Positions 47,213-57,405 of a stretch of 64,000 nucleotides of DNA are shown here, piece by piece. The notes under the pieces are model-generated. The model saw nothing but the letters and a program-made list of their open reading frames with translations, did no database searches and was not told the DNA's origin. The DNA is from Bicyclus anynana (Eukaryota > Arthropoda > Insecta > Lepidoptera > Nymphalidae): positions 16,217,561 through 16,281,560 of the forward strand of contig NC_069093.1 in assembly GCF_947172395.1 (NCBI RefSeq). Reading direction: 5' to 3'. The stretch's first letter is position 1, and every line of letters starts with the position of its first letter. A program made the position numbers and the translations under genes.

Positions 47213-47286
47213 TTCTATTCCGGAAAATCTATGGTTCCCGTGGGATTTTGAATATCAAGCCAACGAAGTTGCGGACGTCCGCTAGT
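47213..47286 (+). mobile_element. Helitron-like 3' end fragment
   Basis: AAAATCTATGGTTCCCGTGG and GCGGACGTCCGCTAGT. Confidence 0.62.
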
Positions 47287-47716
47287 AAACAATAAATATT
47301 TTGTTAAAGTTGAAAGTATTTTGAAAAAAGTTAAGTGAACAAGTTGACAACCCTAGCCTAAATTCAGTAGGAAATTTTTCCTTACCTCATAACACAAATA
47401 ACATTATGCACTCTCTCACTCCCACTTCCGCGTAATGTAATGCTCCGTCCCCTTTCCTCCCATAACAATGGTCTAGAAAATATCGCTCCTAAGGAGGGAA
47501 CCTCCTTCCCTCAATTACCTGCTGCGGTTGAATTCAAAGAGATTTCTTTACATTTAATATTTATTGAGTTACATAGCCAAGGAGCAAGTGGCTATTTCTG
47601 ATACACAGAAAATATATAAATTTTTTGTAGCACCGTATATTATAATTAATTTTAAAATTATAACTATTTTAGTTTCCAATTAGGTATTTAATTCATTACT
47701 AAGATGTTGTTATTGA

Positions 47717-47776
47717 CTGTGTGTAATCACCCTTATGGTAAATCGATTAGATTTACCATAAGGGTGCTAACACACA
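47717..47776. repeat. Short near-perfect palindrome
   Basis: CACCCTTATGGTAAATC pairs with GATTTACCATAAGGGTG, extended by TGTGT/ACACA; the centre is GATTA. Could be a minimal MITE. Confidence 0.75.
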
Positions 47777-48117
47777 GCCCATAATTATGACAATGGGAGG
47801 GCTCCTACAAATAATTATATAGAATAATTAATATTATTATTACTGTGATCATAATTATTTGTTACTTATTCTATTTAAGGCTCTCTAAGTTCATCGAATC
47901 ACGTCTGTAAATCTGAATTTTATAAGAGTAAAATAAATCTATTGTACATAATAAAATATATGGAATTATCTGAATGTCAATAATAAAATTATTGAAATAT
48001 TAATGATTGATTTTTTTTCACTTCTACTACCAATTTAAAATGCCATTTTTAATTTCCAAAAAAATAACTCTAGGATATTAATCCCAGGAAATGTAAATAA
48101 TACAGCAATTGCAGCAA

Positions 48118-48178
48118 TGGCTCAGAGTCACACAGCGACTGATGGAACGAGCTACGAGTATAACTTGGTGTATCTCTG
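48118..48178 (+). mobile_element. RTE fragment, 5' side of BEL insertion
   Basis: GGCTCAGAGTCACACAGCGA and GATGGAACGAGCTACG correspond to the block before NEEIRRRT; ends in the CTCTG target. Confidence 0.72.
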
Positions 48179-48589
48179 TGTTTAGTTTTAACACACATAT
48201 TTATATCTATATCATTATTATTTTGTCTATGTAGTTTATGATTCCTCTCAATTTTTATATTGGTTAGGCTCTGTGTTTTGACATTTTAAAATGGTGTGTG
48301 AATCTGTGAAAACAAAAAGTGTCGGTGCAAAAAACAGAAATGAACGGTCAACGGAAAAACTTATTTAAACCTCATAACTTTATTCTAATACTTTAACGGG
48401 ATCCCGGGGACTATAAAACTCAAGTTATAGTGTGATAAACGACCTTAACTAAGTTTTCTTTCACTACGCAAGAAACGCGTCTATTCATCTTTTTGGTAAG
48501 TGTACGTAGTTTATGTACTAATGTTTTTCGATTCACCGGCGGAGCACCCCAGGCTCGATTTTGACTAAAAAATAGCTAAATATAAAACA
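48179..48589 (+). repeat. BEL 5' LTR
   Basis: 411 bp, TGTTTAGTTTTAACAC to ATATAAAACA. The only difference from the 3' LTR that I found by eye, apart from the nested insertion, is C versus A in GAGCACcCCAGG. Near-identity implies a very young insertion, since LTRs are identical when inserted. Confidence 0.95.
48412..48418 (+). promoter_or_regulatory. TATA-like element in BEL 5' LTR
   Basis: TATAAAA in a GC-flanked context (ATCCCGGGGAC upstream), about 180 bp before the LTR end. Plausible core promoter of the element; not tested. Confidence 0.45.
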
Positions 48590-48608
48590 TTGGTCCTTCG
48601 AGTCGCGA
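48590..48608 (+). other. Candidate primer-binding site
   Basis: TTGGTCCTTCGAGTCGCG starts directly after the LTR terminal CA. TGG at 48591 matches the CCA end of a tRNA. I could not assign the tRNA with confidence. Confidence 0.55.
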
Positions 48609-48877
48609 TTGTTATCGAAATTTCGGTAACAAACTTGTCAAATCGTGTTCGGGCGTGGTTCGCCATACAAAAATTACTTTGTCATTCGGACGTTAAAATT
48701 TAAAAATTTACATAAATTACTGCACACAATTATATTATAGTTACAGGTATATGTTTATCATATGGAATTTAGTTTATAAACCCCCTTTTATGTATGGATG
48801 TAGTCTATTATATTACATATTGGTAAAATCTACATAACTTATACACTGGGACACAATAGTTTCTTTCACATGTAAAA

Positions 48878-48965
48878 GAGCATCGGAAAAGCTCATTTTA
48901 CAGTTATTTCACATTCTTAAGAGCATCGGAAAAGCTCATTTTTCTTAAGAGCATCGGAAAAGCTC
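48878..48965 (+). repeat. Three identical hairpin motifs in BEL leader
   Basis: GAGCATCGGAAAAGCTC occurs at 48878-48894, 48921-48937 and 48949-48965, each able to pair GAGC with GCTC around a purine-rich loop. They lie within 130 bp upstream of the gag start, where LTR elements often hold packaging or dimerisation signals; role unknown. Confidence 0.8.
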
Positions 48966-49004
48966 ATTTTACTTTGGCATTAAAATTTAATTAAAAGTGT
49001 TATC

Positions 49005-51701
49005 ATGGGTAAAAAAGTGATGACCAAGGTGCGCTATGAGATGGCTGTTTCAAATATTGAGTGTATTTATACACTTGCTCAGGATTTATTAGAGTCAGAG
49101 TCAAACAAAGTCTTGTTTAAGACCAGGTGTTCGGATTTGGAAACAATATTTCAAGAGTTTCAGGAGTTGCATGTACAATTGGCATCGGATTCGGGTACAG
49201 ATTTTGATTATGAGGAACATATGAATAAGTTTAAACAAGTAAATAATTACTATTATGTGGCTAAGGCTAAGTATGCAGAGGTGTATCAGTCTTCGGAGCT
49301 GCCAAAGGCTAGTTGTTCAACAAACACACAAACAAATTCAAAAAATAATATAATTCTTCCAAAAATTCAGTTACCACTTTTCAGCGGCAAAATAGAAGAG
49401 TATAGCCATTTCATGGACTTATTTGAGGCTATGGTGGGTAATAATGGTGGGTTATCGGATACCCAAAAGATATTTTATCTAAGTGGGGCTCTTAGTGGGG
49501 AGGCCAGGAGTTTGGTACAACACCTGTCAATGGTAGGGGAAAATTATAGTATATTATTAGAAATTTTAAAAGCTAGATATGGAAATAAGAGATTGCAAGC
49601 AGATAGATTGCTTCAAACATTGTTATCGGCACCTCATCCGGGTAAAAATATTGGGTCACTTAAATCATTTTTAAATTTGTTAATTGAGACCACTAAAGGT
49701 TTAGAAAAATTAAAATTTCCAGTTTCAGAGTGGTCCTATTTGCTTCTATACATAAATTTAAATAAAATTGATAATTCTATGAAGAGACAGTTTGAAGATA
49801 AATTTGGTTGTAATGAAGACTTGCCTACCTTTGAAAATTTTATTAATTTCTTAACAAAGGAGGTTCAGATTTTGGAAACAACTGAATCTCACAAAAGTTC
49901 AAATTCCACTAAGGTACATATTTCATATTCTAATAGTCAAACTGAAAAACAGTCCTTTTTGTGTGTTTGTTGTAATGGGTCACATTATTTAAATAAATGT
50001 GAAAAATTTAATAAATGGGATGTAGCAGCCCGGAAACGGTTTGTAATTGAAAAAAGGTTATGTTTCCGTTGCTTCCATAAACATAATATTAATGATTGTA
50101 GAATAAAACTAACTTGTGGAAAGTGTAGCTCTAAAAAACATAATTCATTAATTCACTTGGACGAGGGGTCAGTAGGGAGCGGTCCTACTGGCAGTTATTC
50201 AACTCAACCGGAGATGGTCCCGGGTGGGTCAAAATTTAATTGTTCAAGTGAAAGGAAGCCTGAGGTGTCTAATTCTTTACATGTAGGTTCGGTTTACACC
50301 AGGCGCAGGGTTTTGTTGTCTACAGCCATAGTGCATGTGATGGATAAATATGGAAAAAATCAGGAGGTTCGGGCCTTGTTGGACAGTGGTAGCCAAAGTA
50401 CTTTTATTACTGAAAGATGCATGGCTCGTTTAGGTTTGCGCATTCATAGATCTGCTGATATTGATATTACAGGGGTCGGTGGCAATATATTGGCTGGATG
50501 TAAAGGTTATGTCACATTGAAGATTTCCCCATGTCATATCAACAACCCAGTGTTAGTTACTATGGGGTTGGTATTGAATAAAATAGCAGATGATTTGCCT
50601 AGTTCATCACTACCTAGCCACTTGTTAGATTGTTATAAGGGTATTAAATTGGCAGATAATCAATTTAATACAAGTAATAAAATTGAAATGCTCATAGGAG
50701 CTGATCTCCTCGGAGATATTCTATTAGGAGGTGAAATTATAAGACCTGCTGGTTTACCATGGGCTATGAACACCATATTTGGATACATTTTACAAGGGCC
50801 CATCCAGGATACTAAAGAAAGCAAATCAAGAGTGCAGACATATTTTATTAATACAGATGCTTTATTAGAAAAGTTCTGGGAAATAGAAGATATACCAAAC
50901 ATGTTGGAGGATCCCAAGGATAGGGAGTGCAACTTAATTTATGAAACAACTCATCAAAGAGATGAAACAGGAAGATATGTGTTGCGTTTGCCTTTTTTAT
51001 CAAATAAACCTGAGTTGGGAAGTTCTCAAAACCAGAGTCTCCGAAGGTTTTATTCCATGGAGAAAAGATTACAGTCAGATCATGTGTTAAGAGATAAATA
51101 TGTTGAGTTTATGCAGGAATACCAGAAAATGGGTCACATGGTACCTTATACTGGAAATTTGGATAGTCCTCATTACATAATACCACATCATGGAATTTTT
51201 AAAACAGGTTCAGATAAAATAAGGGTAGTTTTTGACGCAAGCCTTGCAACATCATCAGGATATTCTCTTAATGATTGCCTCCATGCAGGTTCAAAATTGC
51301 AGCATGACGTCATGCAGATTATTTGTCGGTTTAGACTTCATAAAATTGCCTTTTCTACGGACATCCGGATGATGTACCGTATGATTAACATTCATCCTGA
51401 AGATCAAAGGTACCAACTTATATATTGGAGAGATACACCTGAGCTGCCTTTGCAACTCTTCGCATTAACAACAGTTACTTATGGTATGAAATGTAGTCCG
51501 TACTTGGCTATAAAAACTTTACGTCAACTGGCTGATGATGAGTCCTGCTCAACCAAAGACAAGGTAGTTCTTGGTGAAGCTGCTCAGGTCCTTAAGACTT
51601 CGGTATATATGGATGACATTTTGGCTGGTGCGTCAGATATTCAATCTGCTCAACAATTAAAAAATGATCTGGTACACATTCTTTTTATTAGGTGGGTTTG
51701 A
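49005..51701 (+). CDS. BEL gag-protease-RT polyprotein, 5' part (frame ends early)
   Basis: 898 codons. Start ATG is at 49005 (tatcATGGGT), the first long-frame Met after the leader. Domains: a DUF1759-type gag region from about residue 118 (LPKIQLPLFSGKIEEYSHFM); zinc knuckles at about 320-385 (CVCCNGSHYLNKC, CFRCFHKHNINDC, CGKCSSKKHNSLIH); a DUF1758-type retropepsin with DSGSQS at about 460; RT from about 690 with KIRVVFDAS and VYMDDILAGA (YMDD at 868-871). The products would assemble particles, cleave the polyprotein and copy the RNA. The frame stops at 51699 shortly after YMDD, in the middle of RT. Homology continues at once in another frame, so this is a frameshift, not a natural C-terminus. 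Confidence 0.93.
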   Translation: MGKKVMTKVRYEMAVSNIECIYTLAQDLLESESNKVLFKTRCSDLETIFQEFQELHVQLASDSGTDFDYEEHMNKFKQVNNYYYVAKAKYAEVYQSSELPKASCSTNTQTNSKNNIILPKIQLPLFSGKIEEYSHFMDLFEAMVGNNGGLSDTQKIFYLSGALSGEARSLVQHLSMVGENYSILLEILKARYGNKRLQADRLLQTLLSAPHPGKNIGSLKSFLNLLIETTKGLEKLKFPVSEWSYLLLYINLNKIDNSMKRQFEDKFGCNEDLPTFENFINFLTKEVQILETTESHKSSNSTKVHISYSNSQTEKQSFLCVCCNGSHYLNKCEKFNKWDVAARKRFVIEKRLCFRCFHKHNINDCRIKLTCGKCSSKKHNSLIHLDEGSVGSGPTGSYSTQPEMVPGGSKFNCSSERKPEVSNSLHVGSVYTRRRVLLSTAIVHVMDKYGKNQEVRALLDSGSQSTFITERCMARLGLRIHRSADIDITGVGGNILAGCKGYVTLKISPCHINNPVLVTMGLVLNKIADDLPSSSLPSHLLDCYKGIKLADNQFNTSNKIEMLIGADLLGDILLGGEIIRPAGLPWAMNTIFGYILQGPIQDTKESKSRVQTYFINTDALLEKFWEIEDIPNMLEDPKDRECNLIYETTHQRDETGRYVLRLPFLSNKPELGSSQNQSLRRFYSMEKRLQSDHVLRDKYVEFMQEYQKMGHMVPYTGNLDSPHYIIPHHGIFKTGSDKIRVVFDASLATSSGYSLNDCLHAGSKLQHDVMQIICRFRLHKIAFSTDIRMMYRMINIHPEDQRYQLIYWRDTPELPLQLFALTTVTYGMKCSPYLAIKTLRQLADDESCSTKDKVVLGEAAQVLKTSVYMDDILAGASDIQSAQQLKNDLVHILFIRWV

Positions 51702-54165
51702 GTTGCGCAAATGGATGTCAAATGAGAAATTATTGTTAGAGGACATTCCTGAGGAACACCAGGAGAGACCCCATGTGTTTCACGCGGATGGTCCTGGGTT
51801 TATAAAAATTTTAGGAGTTCAATGGAATCCGGTAGCGGATAGTTTTAGTTATAAAAGTGGAGTGGACGGAGGAAAGGAATGGACAAAACGAGCTATACTG
51901 TCTGTGTTAGCTCGCATGTTTGATCCCATGGGTTGGATAGCCCCGGTTATATTACAAGGAAAAATTTTAATGCAACAGATTTGGATGCAGAGATTATCTT
52001 GGGACGAACATCCACCAGCAGATATTTTAAAGGAATGGAATTTGATTGTCAACAACTTGTCTTCTGTGGAAGCCATTCAAATTCCAAGATTTGTGTTGAC
52101 AGAAAATCTTATACACTGTTCATTACATGGGTTCGCTGATGCTTCTGAGAAGGCGTTTGGAGCATCAGTGTATATTAGATCAGTTGATAAATACGGACAG
52201 GTCAAAATTGGGTTAATGATGGCCAAAACCAAGGTGGCGCCTATTAAAACTAAACTCAGTATACCTAAGTTGGAATTGTCTGGTGTAGCGTTGATGGTTA
52301 AATTGTTAAAATATGTTTTAAATTGTATCCAGGGTAGGGTGACCATACATGATATTTTCGGTTGGTGTGATAGCAGCATTGTTCTTTCATGGCTTAAAAT
52401 TCCACCTCATCGGCTTCAAGTTTTTGAAGGCAACCGAGTGTCCCAAATTCAAAATAGTGGTTTAATAATAAATTATCGATACGTTCCCACTGAAATGAAC
52501 CCCGCTGATATTGCTAGCCGTGGTTGTAAGGGGCATGAACTAGAATCTCATCACTTGTGGTGGGGTCCTAAATGGTTGGCAGCCAATATGGATGAATGGC
52601 CTGCTAATATTGTAAACAAATCGGTGGTTCCTGGTTTACGCAAACAATATATAACTTCTGCTTCCAATGTAGCTTTTGTATCCGACATTTCATTCATTTC
52701 TCGATATAGCTCTTTTTCCACTTTAATCATGGTAGTTGCCTTTTGTATACGCTTTGCGCATAATTGCCAAAATCCATTAAAAAGATTTTCGGGTCCCATT
52801 ACCGTTAAGGAACGTAATGATGCATTAGAAAGGTTGATTCGCTTGGTGCAGTCGGAAGCGTTTGCAAAGGACATAGCTTTAATAAACAAAAACCAAACTT
52901 GTTCCACTGGTTTGAATAGATTAAAACCTTTTATGGACAAGTCCGGATTATTACGAGTCGGTGGTCGACTGGAGCGATCCAGTTTGCCATATGAAGCAAA
53001 GCATCCTTTGTTGTTACCAAAATCACATGTATTAACTTCCTTAATTATTGTACATTATCACAAATTATATTGTCATATAGGAGCAACTGCGTTGCAAGCG
53101 ATATTGCAAAAACAGTTTTGGATAATGTCGGCTCGTCAAGTTATTAGGAGTCACTTATTCAAGTGCATTAAATGTTTTAGGAGTAAAGCTAAAGTGGAAG
53201 AACCTATTATGTCAGATCTACCTTCGGATCGGATAAATGCTACAGGATTGTTCCATACTGTACAAACTGATTTTGCTGGTCCTTTTGCAATCAAGGTTTC
53301 TAAATTACGGAAAGCAAAGGTGGTAAAATCATATTTATGCGTTTTTGTTTGTTCGGCTACTAAAGCCATACATTTAGAAATTGTGGGGGACTTATCGACC
53401 GAAGGTTTTTTGTCGGCTTTTGCCCGTTTTGCGGCTAGACGTGGTTTGCCATCCTGCGTCCGCTCGGACTGCGGAACGAATTATGTAGGTAGTAGTCGTC
53501 ATCTCGATGAAGTTCAACGGTTTTTACGCATGAAGGATGTCCAAAATACTTTAATTCATCAAGTAGGTCAATCTGGAGTTTCTTGGCAATTTAATCCTCC
53601 TGCAGCTTCTCATTTTGGTGGGTTGTTCGAAGCCGCTGTTAAATCTGCCAAAACCTTACTTAAACGGGTAGTAGGGGAGCAAACTCTAACTAATGAAGAG
53701 TTTTCAACGTTAGTTGCAAGAATAGAGGCAGTGTTGAATTCAAGACCCTTATGCCCTTTAACTAACGACCCGGACAATTTAGATGTTCTAACCCCGGCCC
53801 ATTTTCTTATTGGTCGTCCGCTTTTGGCAGTTCCGGAGTATGAATGGCATCACATGCCGGATTCTAGATTGACCCGATACCAATTAATTACTGCAATGTC
53901 GCAGAGGTTTTGGATAAGGTGGAGTGAGGAATACCTACATACATTACAAATGAGGCTTAAGTGGACCTCAACTACTGATCCGCCTAATCTAGGACACCTG
54001 GTTTTAATCAAGGACGAAAACTTATCTCCACTTAAGTGGAAGCTTGGAAGGATACAAGAATTAATACCGGGAAAAGATGGGATTGTGCGGGTTGTAAAGC
54101 TTCTAACAGCCAAAGGGTCATTGGTGCGCCCAGTGGTTAAAATTTGTAGACTTCCAATCAATTAA
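51664..54165 (+). CDS. BEL RT end, RNase H, integrase (downstream of frameshift)
   Basis: The open frame spans 833 codons, but element homology begins near 51690 (GGFELRKWMSNEKLLLED), so the first Met at 51664 is not a natural start. It carries the Peptidase_A17/RNase H-like region of Pao elements (FADASEKAFGASVY, from about residue 155), the integrase zinc-binding HHCC (HYHKLYCHIG at about 463; CIKC at about 499), the catalytic triad D536 (QTDFAG), D602 (RSDCGTNY) and E656 (FEAAVKSAK), and a C-terminal DUF5641-like domain (FWIRWSEEYLHTLQMR, then LGRIQELIPG). Apart from the frame break in the 51664-51701 overlap it is uninterrupted. It could be expressed only by ribosomal frameshifting or not at all. 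Confidence 0.93.
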   Translation: MIWYTFFLLGGFELRKWMSNEKLLLEDIPEEHQERPHVFHADGPGFIKILGVQWNPVADSFSYKSGVDGGKEWTKRAILSVLARMFDPMGWIAPVILQGKILMQQIWMQRLSWDEHPPADILKEWNLIVNNLSSVEAIQIPRFVLTENLIHCSLHGFADASEKAFGASVYIRSVDKYGQVKIGLMMAKTKVAPIKTKLSIPKLELSGVALMVKLLKYVLNCIQGRVTIHDIFGWCDSSIVLSWLKIPPHRLQVFEGNRVSQIQNSGLIINYRYVPTEMNPADIASRGCKGHELESHHLWWGPKWLAANMDEWPANIVNKSVVPGLRKQYITSASNVAFVSDISFISRYSSFSTLIMVVAFCIRFAHNCQNPLKRFSGPITVKERNDALERLIRLVQSEAFAKDIALINKNQTCSTGLNRLKPFMDKSGLLRVGGRLERSSLPYEAKHPLLLPKSHVLTSLIIVHYHKLYCHIGATALQAILQKQFWIMSARQVIRSHLFKCIKCFRSKAKVEEPIMSDLPSDRINATGLFHTVQTDFAGPFAIKVSKLRKAKVVKSYLCVFVCSATKAIHLEIVGDLSTEGFLSAFARFAARRGLPSCVRSDCGTNYVGSSRHLDEVQRFLRMKDVQNTLIHQVGQSGVSWQFNPPAASHFGGLFEAAVKSAKTLLKRVVGEQTLTNEEFSTLVARIEAVLNSRPLCPLTNDPDNLDVLTPAHFLIGRPLLAVPEYEWHHMPDSRLTRYQLITAMSQRFWIRWSEEYLHTLQMRLKWTSTTDPPNLGHLVLIKDENLSPLKWKLGRIQELIPGKDGIVRVVKLLTAKGSLVRPVVKICRLPIN

Positions 54166-54193
54166 TTTAGATAAAGGCTGTTTAGCCTTTCTC

Positions 54194-54206
54194 GGGGGGG
54201 GGAGAA
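54194..54206 (+). other. BEL polypurine tract
   Basis: Nine G followed by AGAA immediately before the TG of the 3' LTR: the expected plus-strand priming site. Confidence 0.85.
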
Positions 54207-55417
54207 TGTTTAGTTTTAACACACATATTTATATCTACAGGGTGATTCGGACTTTAGTGCGGACATTTTTTTTCGTGGTTCTGTATCATTAATAGAACAT
54301 AAATCTACAAACAGTTCGATACATTTTATGTAATTTTTTTTTTCAATTTATGTCTCAGAAATAACAAAATAATGGACACATTCCCAAACAAACTGCGCAA
54401 CTGCTGGCGGCACTTTGTAAGACGCCGACAAAGAAATACCGGCAGTAGTCATATCGCTTCGGCTTCGGCTGACGGGGGTGGCAGGGTTGAGGGGATCGAA
54501 AAATCCCTGAGGACGCCTGCCGAATTGCCGATGGGCGACCAGTGACAGACAATCTGCCGTCGCTTGCGCATTTAAGTCGAATCATCCTTTAATGCAAAAG
54601 TTTGCGTAATAATAATCATCATTTGTATTTCATTATTCCAATCGAAAGTTTATAATTTTTATTATTACTACGCATTATTGATGGTCCTAAGCCGAATAAA
54701 GTATGAAGGGAAAATCGATTCTCAACTCAAAAGTGACGACCTTTAATTATTATAAAAAATAATAGGTACAAAAATAAACGTAGAAAGGTCAACGGCCCTC
54801 GGCGCGGGCGCTCGCTAACCTAGTACCTACCAGCTGATTTTGTAGTTGCCTATTACTGTGCTATTACTTAGTACAGCGATAGGGTGACCCTCAAATTCTG
54901 TTTAAATGTTTAAACTTTAGCTAACGATAACTTTGTTATTGTTGAGTTAAAAAAAAAAAGAAAAAATACGTGTTCATTAAATTTTGTTTATGTACAAAAT
55001 ATAAAAATATCCGTACTTGAAAAAATTTCTTCCTGTATATCATTATTATTTTGTCTATGTAGTTTATGATTCCTCTCAATTTTTATATTGGTTAGGCTCT
55101 GTGTTTTGACATTTTAAAATGGTGTGTGAATCTGTGAAAACAAAAAGTGTCGGTGCAAAAAACAGAAATGAACGGTCAACGGAAAAACTTATTTAAACCT
55201 CATAACTTTATTCTAATACTTTAACGGGATCCCGGGGACTATAAAACTCAAGTTATAGTGTGATAAACGACCTTAACTAAGTTTTCTTTCACTACGCAAG
55301 AAACGCGTCTATTCATCTTTTTGGTAAGTGTACGTAGTTTATGTACTAATGTTTTTCGATTCACCGGCGGAGCACACCAGGCTCGATTTTGACTAAAAAA
55401 TAGCTAAATATAAAACA
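54207..55417 (+). repeat. BEL 3' LTR, interrupted
   Basis: 54207-54237 and 55036-55417 together match the 5' LTR over its whole 411 bp once the nested insertion and one TA are removed, with one mismatch seen (GAGCACaCCAGG). Confidence 0.95.
54238..55035. mobile_element. 798-bp non-autonomous element nested in the 3' LTR
   Basis: Sequence absent from the 5' LTR, flanked by TA on both sides (54236-54237, 55036-55037) where the 5' LTR has one TA. Ends are CAGGGTGATTCGG and, on the opposite strand, CAGGAAGAAATTT, sharing only CAGG and weak further similarity. A TA duplication suggests a Tc1/mariner-type or related transposase, but the short imperfect ends leave the family open. No coding domain seen; a GC-rich block lies at about 54450-54570. 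Confidence 0.85.
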
Positions 55418-55668
55418 CTCTGCGTGATCGAATCAGAAATGAGAAGATCCGCCGAAGAACCAAAGTGACTGACATAGCTCAACGAGTCGCGAAGCTGAAG
55501 TGGCAATGGGTGGGGCACATAGTTCGAAGAGCCGATGGCCGTTGGGGTCCCAAGGTGCTGGAATGGCGGCCCCATAATGTAAAGCGCAGACAGGTCGACA
55601 CCCACCAAATGGACTGACGACATCAGGCGAGTTGCAACGTCCATCGGCTGATATGATGATGATGATTT
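55418..55668 (+). mobile_element. RTE fragment, 3' side of BEL insertion
   Basis: CTCTGCGTGATCGAATCAGA onward continues the fragment at 48118. It encodes KLKWQWVGHIVRRADGRWGP in a broken frame and ends ATCGGCTGATATGATGATGA. Confidence 0.82.
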
Positions 55669-55971
55669 GAACATGCTTTTGCTTAAACACGTCACGCTGC
55701 TGTAACGCAGACTAATGTGCAGAGGCTCAAGAAAACGTTAATCTTCTATAAAAACAAAACTGTAATACCTACGACGGTTAAACGTAATTCAAAAAGGATA
55801 AAAAAAATTAAAACCCCCGAAATTTTCGACGGGGTTGCAAAGTCGTACTCGTGGTTTTTGGAGATAAGTGGTTTGATTTTTATGAAATCCTAACTGATCC
55901 TTTCGCCCCATATTCAGATACCGTCGTGGCTATAAATTATACTAAACGAAGCAAAGCAAATCAATCAATTA

Positions 55972-56160
55972 GAACCTCAATAGCTCAATGGTAAGAGCGG
56001 TCAGACTCATCACCGAGGGGTGGTGGTTCGATCCCCGCCTCGGTCTATTGTCGTACCTACTCCTAATACAGTCTTTTCCGACTAGTTGGAGGGGAATGGG
56101 AATATTGGTCATACATAAAAGATATGGCAAATATTCTTTAAAAAAAATTAAAAAAAATAA
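55972..56160 (+). mobile_element. tRNA-derived SINE, family C
   Basis: GAACCTCAATAGCTCAATGG (A-box-like) and GGTGGTTCGATCCCCGCCT (good B box), then ACAGTCTTTTCCGACTAGTT and a poly(A) end. Confidence 0.8.
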
Positions 56161-57337
56161 AATGAACTTTAACTGTGATTGCTTTGCTGCATTATTTTGA
56201 ATCTTTGGGGTGAGGCTTCAGCTTCTAAGTTTCAAAAAAAGAAACTTAGACTGATCCAAATGTATCCTAAGAGTTTTTGTCATGAATATTATATAATATG
56301 CTCTTTACATCGAAATGTCTTCGAATATTCCAAGTAGATGAAGTCTCAGGCGTCCGATGGTTAATATTATAATGTAAGAATTGGCTCAAATCTGGCCTGG
56401 TGGGACGTTCCTCTAGTCTCAGCCACCGCTTGGCTCAGCTCCAACACAATGAAGTCGCGGCAAAATTCAATTTCACATTGAGCCGAGACACGGAACAAGA
56501 AAGAAGCCGAGGTAGCGTGAAATTCAAGGGCAATGCAAGATGAAAAATTATAAAAAAGTTACCTACTTGTACTGGTGTATTGTGTCATCATTATTAACTA
56601 TACCTGTAACTTGTATCTGCAAATAAATATATTGATTGATTGATTGATTGATTGATTACTTTTAGCAGATTCAGAAGTGAATTACAAAACGAAGTCCAAC
56701 AAGGGTTAATTTGCAAATATTTGTCAGGACAACATAATTAACAAATCAAACTGTAACCAAAATAAGACCCTAAAATGGCAGAGAATGACCTTGAGTGGAG
56801 GAAATTTGTGATCGTTGTATATGGGGTTAAGGGATCCCTTGACAGTTAAATAACACTCCCTTTTTTCACTCAAGTCACTCTCCCCGTCCATCCCAAGTAA
56901 CCCATAAAGAGTTACAAAACAAGAAATGTGGACGGCTCGAACGCCACGAGCATACCAATTACTGAAGCCGACCGTACGACAAGCACCTTATATCACAAGT
57001 CATTCCCGCCAACTAATTGCTACCCCTCTCTAACTCCCTACTCTTTACGTAAATAAGTAGCGCCACCTAGCGACGGCACGAGCCAACACGAGATTGAGCG
57101 ACGTCATATTCGCCTCAGACTAATATTTCCTACACTACTTTAACAGCCCACTGCCCACTTCAGTGCCAGGCTTCCCTCATATAGCCTATAGAAGAGTGGA
57201 ATTGGAGTTTAGACCCACCACGCGGCTCCAATGCGGGTTGGCAGGATTACGGTGACAGGACCAAGGTAAACATTGTAAACTGCAATGCAATATAAAGTAA
57301 GTAAACTCCTGTTTTTTTTTCTATTCTTTACAAGTTA
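56161..57337. other. Unassigned; one tetranucleotide microsatellite
   Basis: (TTGA)n at about 56631-56657. No gene recognised. Confidence 0.5.
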
Positions 57338-57405
57338 GCCCTTGACTACAATCTCACTTGATGATAAGTGATGATGCAGTCTAAGATGGAAGCGGGCTAA
57401 CTTGT
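57338..57405 (-). mobile_element. SINE B tail fragment
   Basis: AAGTTAGCCCTTGACTACAA and TGATGATGCAGTCTAAGATG, complementary to the SINE B tail. Confidence 0.6.

Larger units (their letters stand above)
48179..55417 (+). mobile_element. BEL/Pao LTR retrotransposon, recent insertion
   Basis: Total 7239 bp including a nested 798-bp insertion; about 6.44 kb without it. The 411-bp LTRs begin TG and end CA. A 5-bp target duplication CTCTG flanks it (48174-48178 and 55418-55422). It has a primer-binding position, gag with CCHC knuckles, an aspartic protease with DSGS, RT with YMDD, RNase H, an integrase with HHCC and DDE residues, a C-terminal DUF5641-like domain and a G-rich polypurine tract: the domain order and families of BEL/Pao. 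The target is an older RTE tail, which resumes in register on the far side. Confidence 0.95.

Noticed and set aside
49005..54165. Antisense frames of 70-129 codons within the BEL element
   Set aside because: Shadows of the sense gag-pol; no motif in any of them.
55972..56045. tRNA gene
   Set aside because: Has A/B-box-like blocks, but the cloverleaf is not complete and the sequence continues into a SINE tail with a second copy at 57921.
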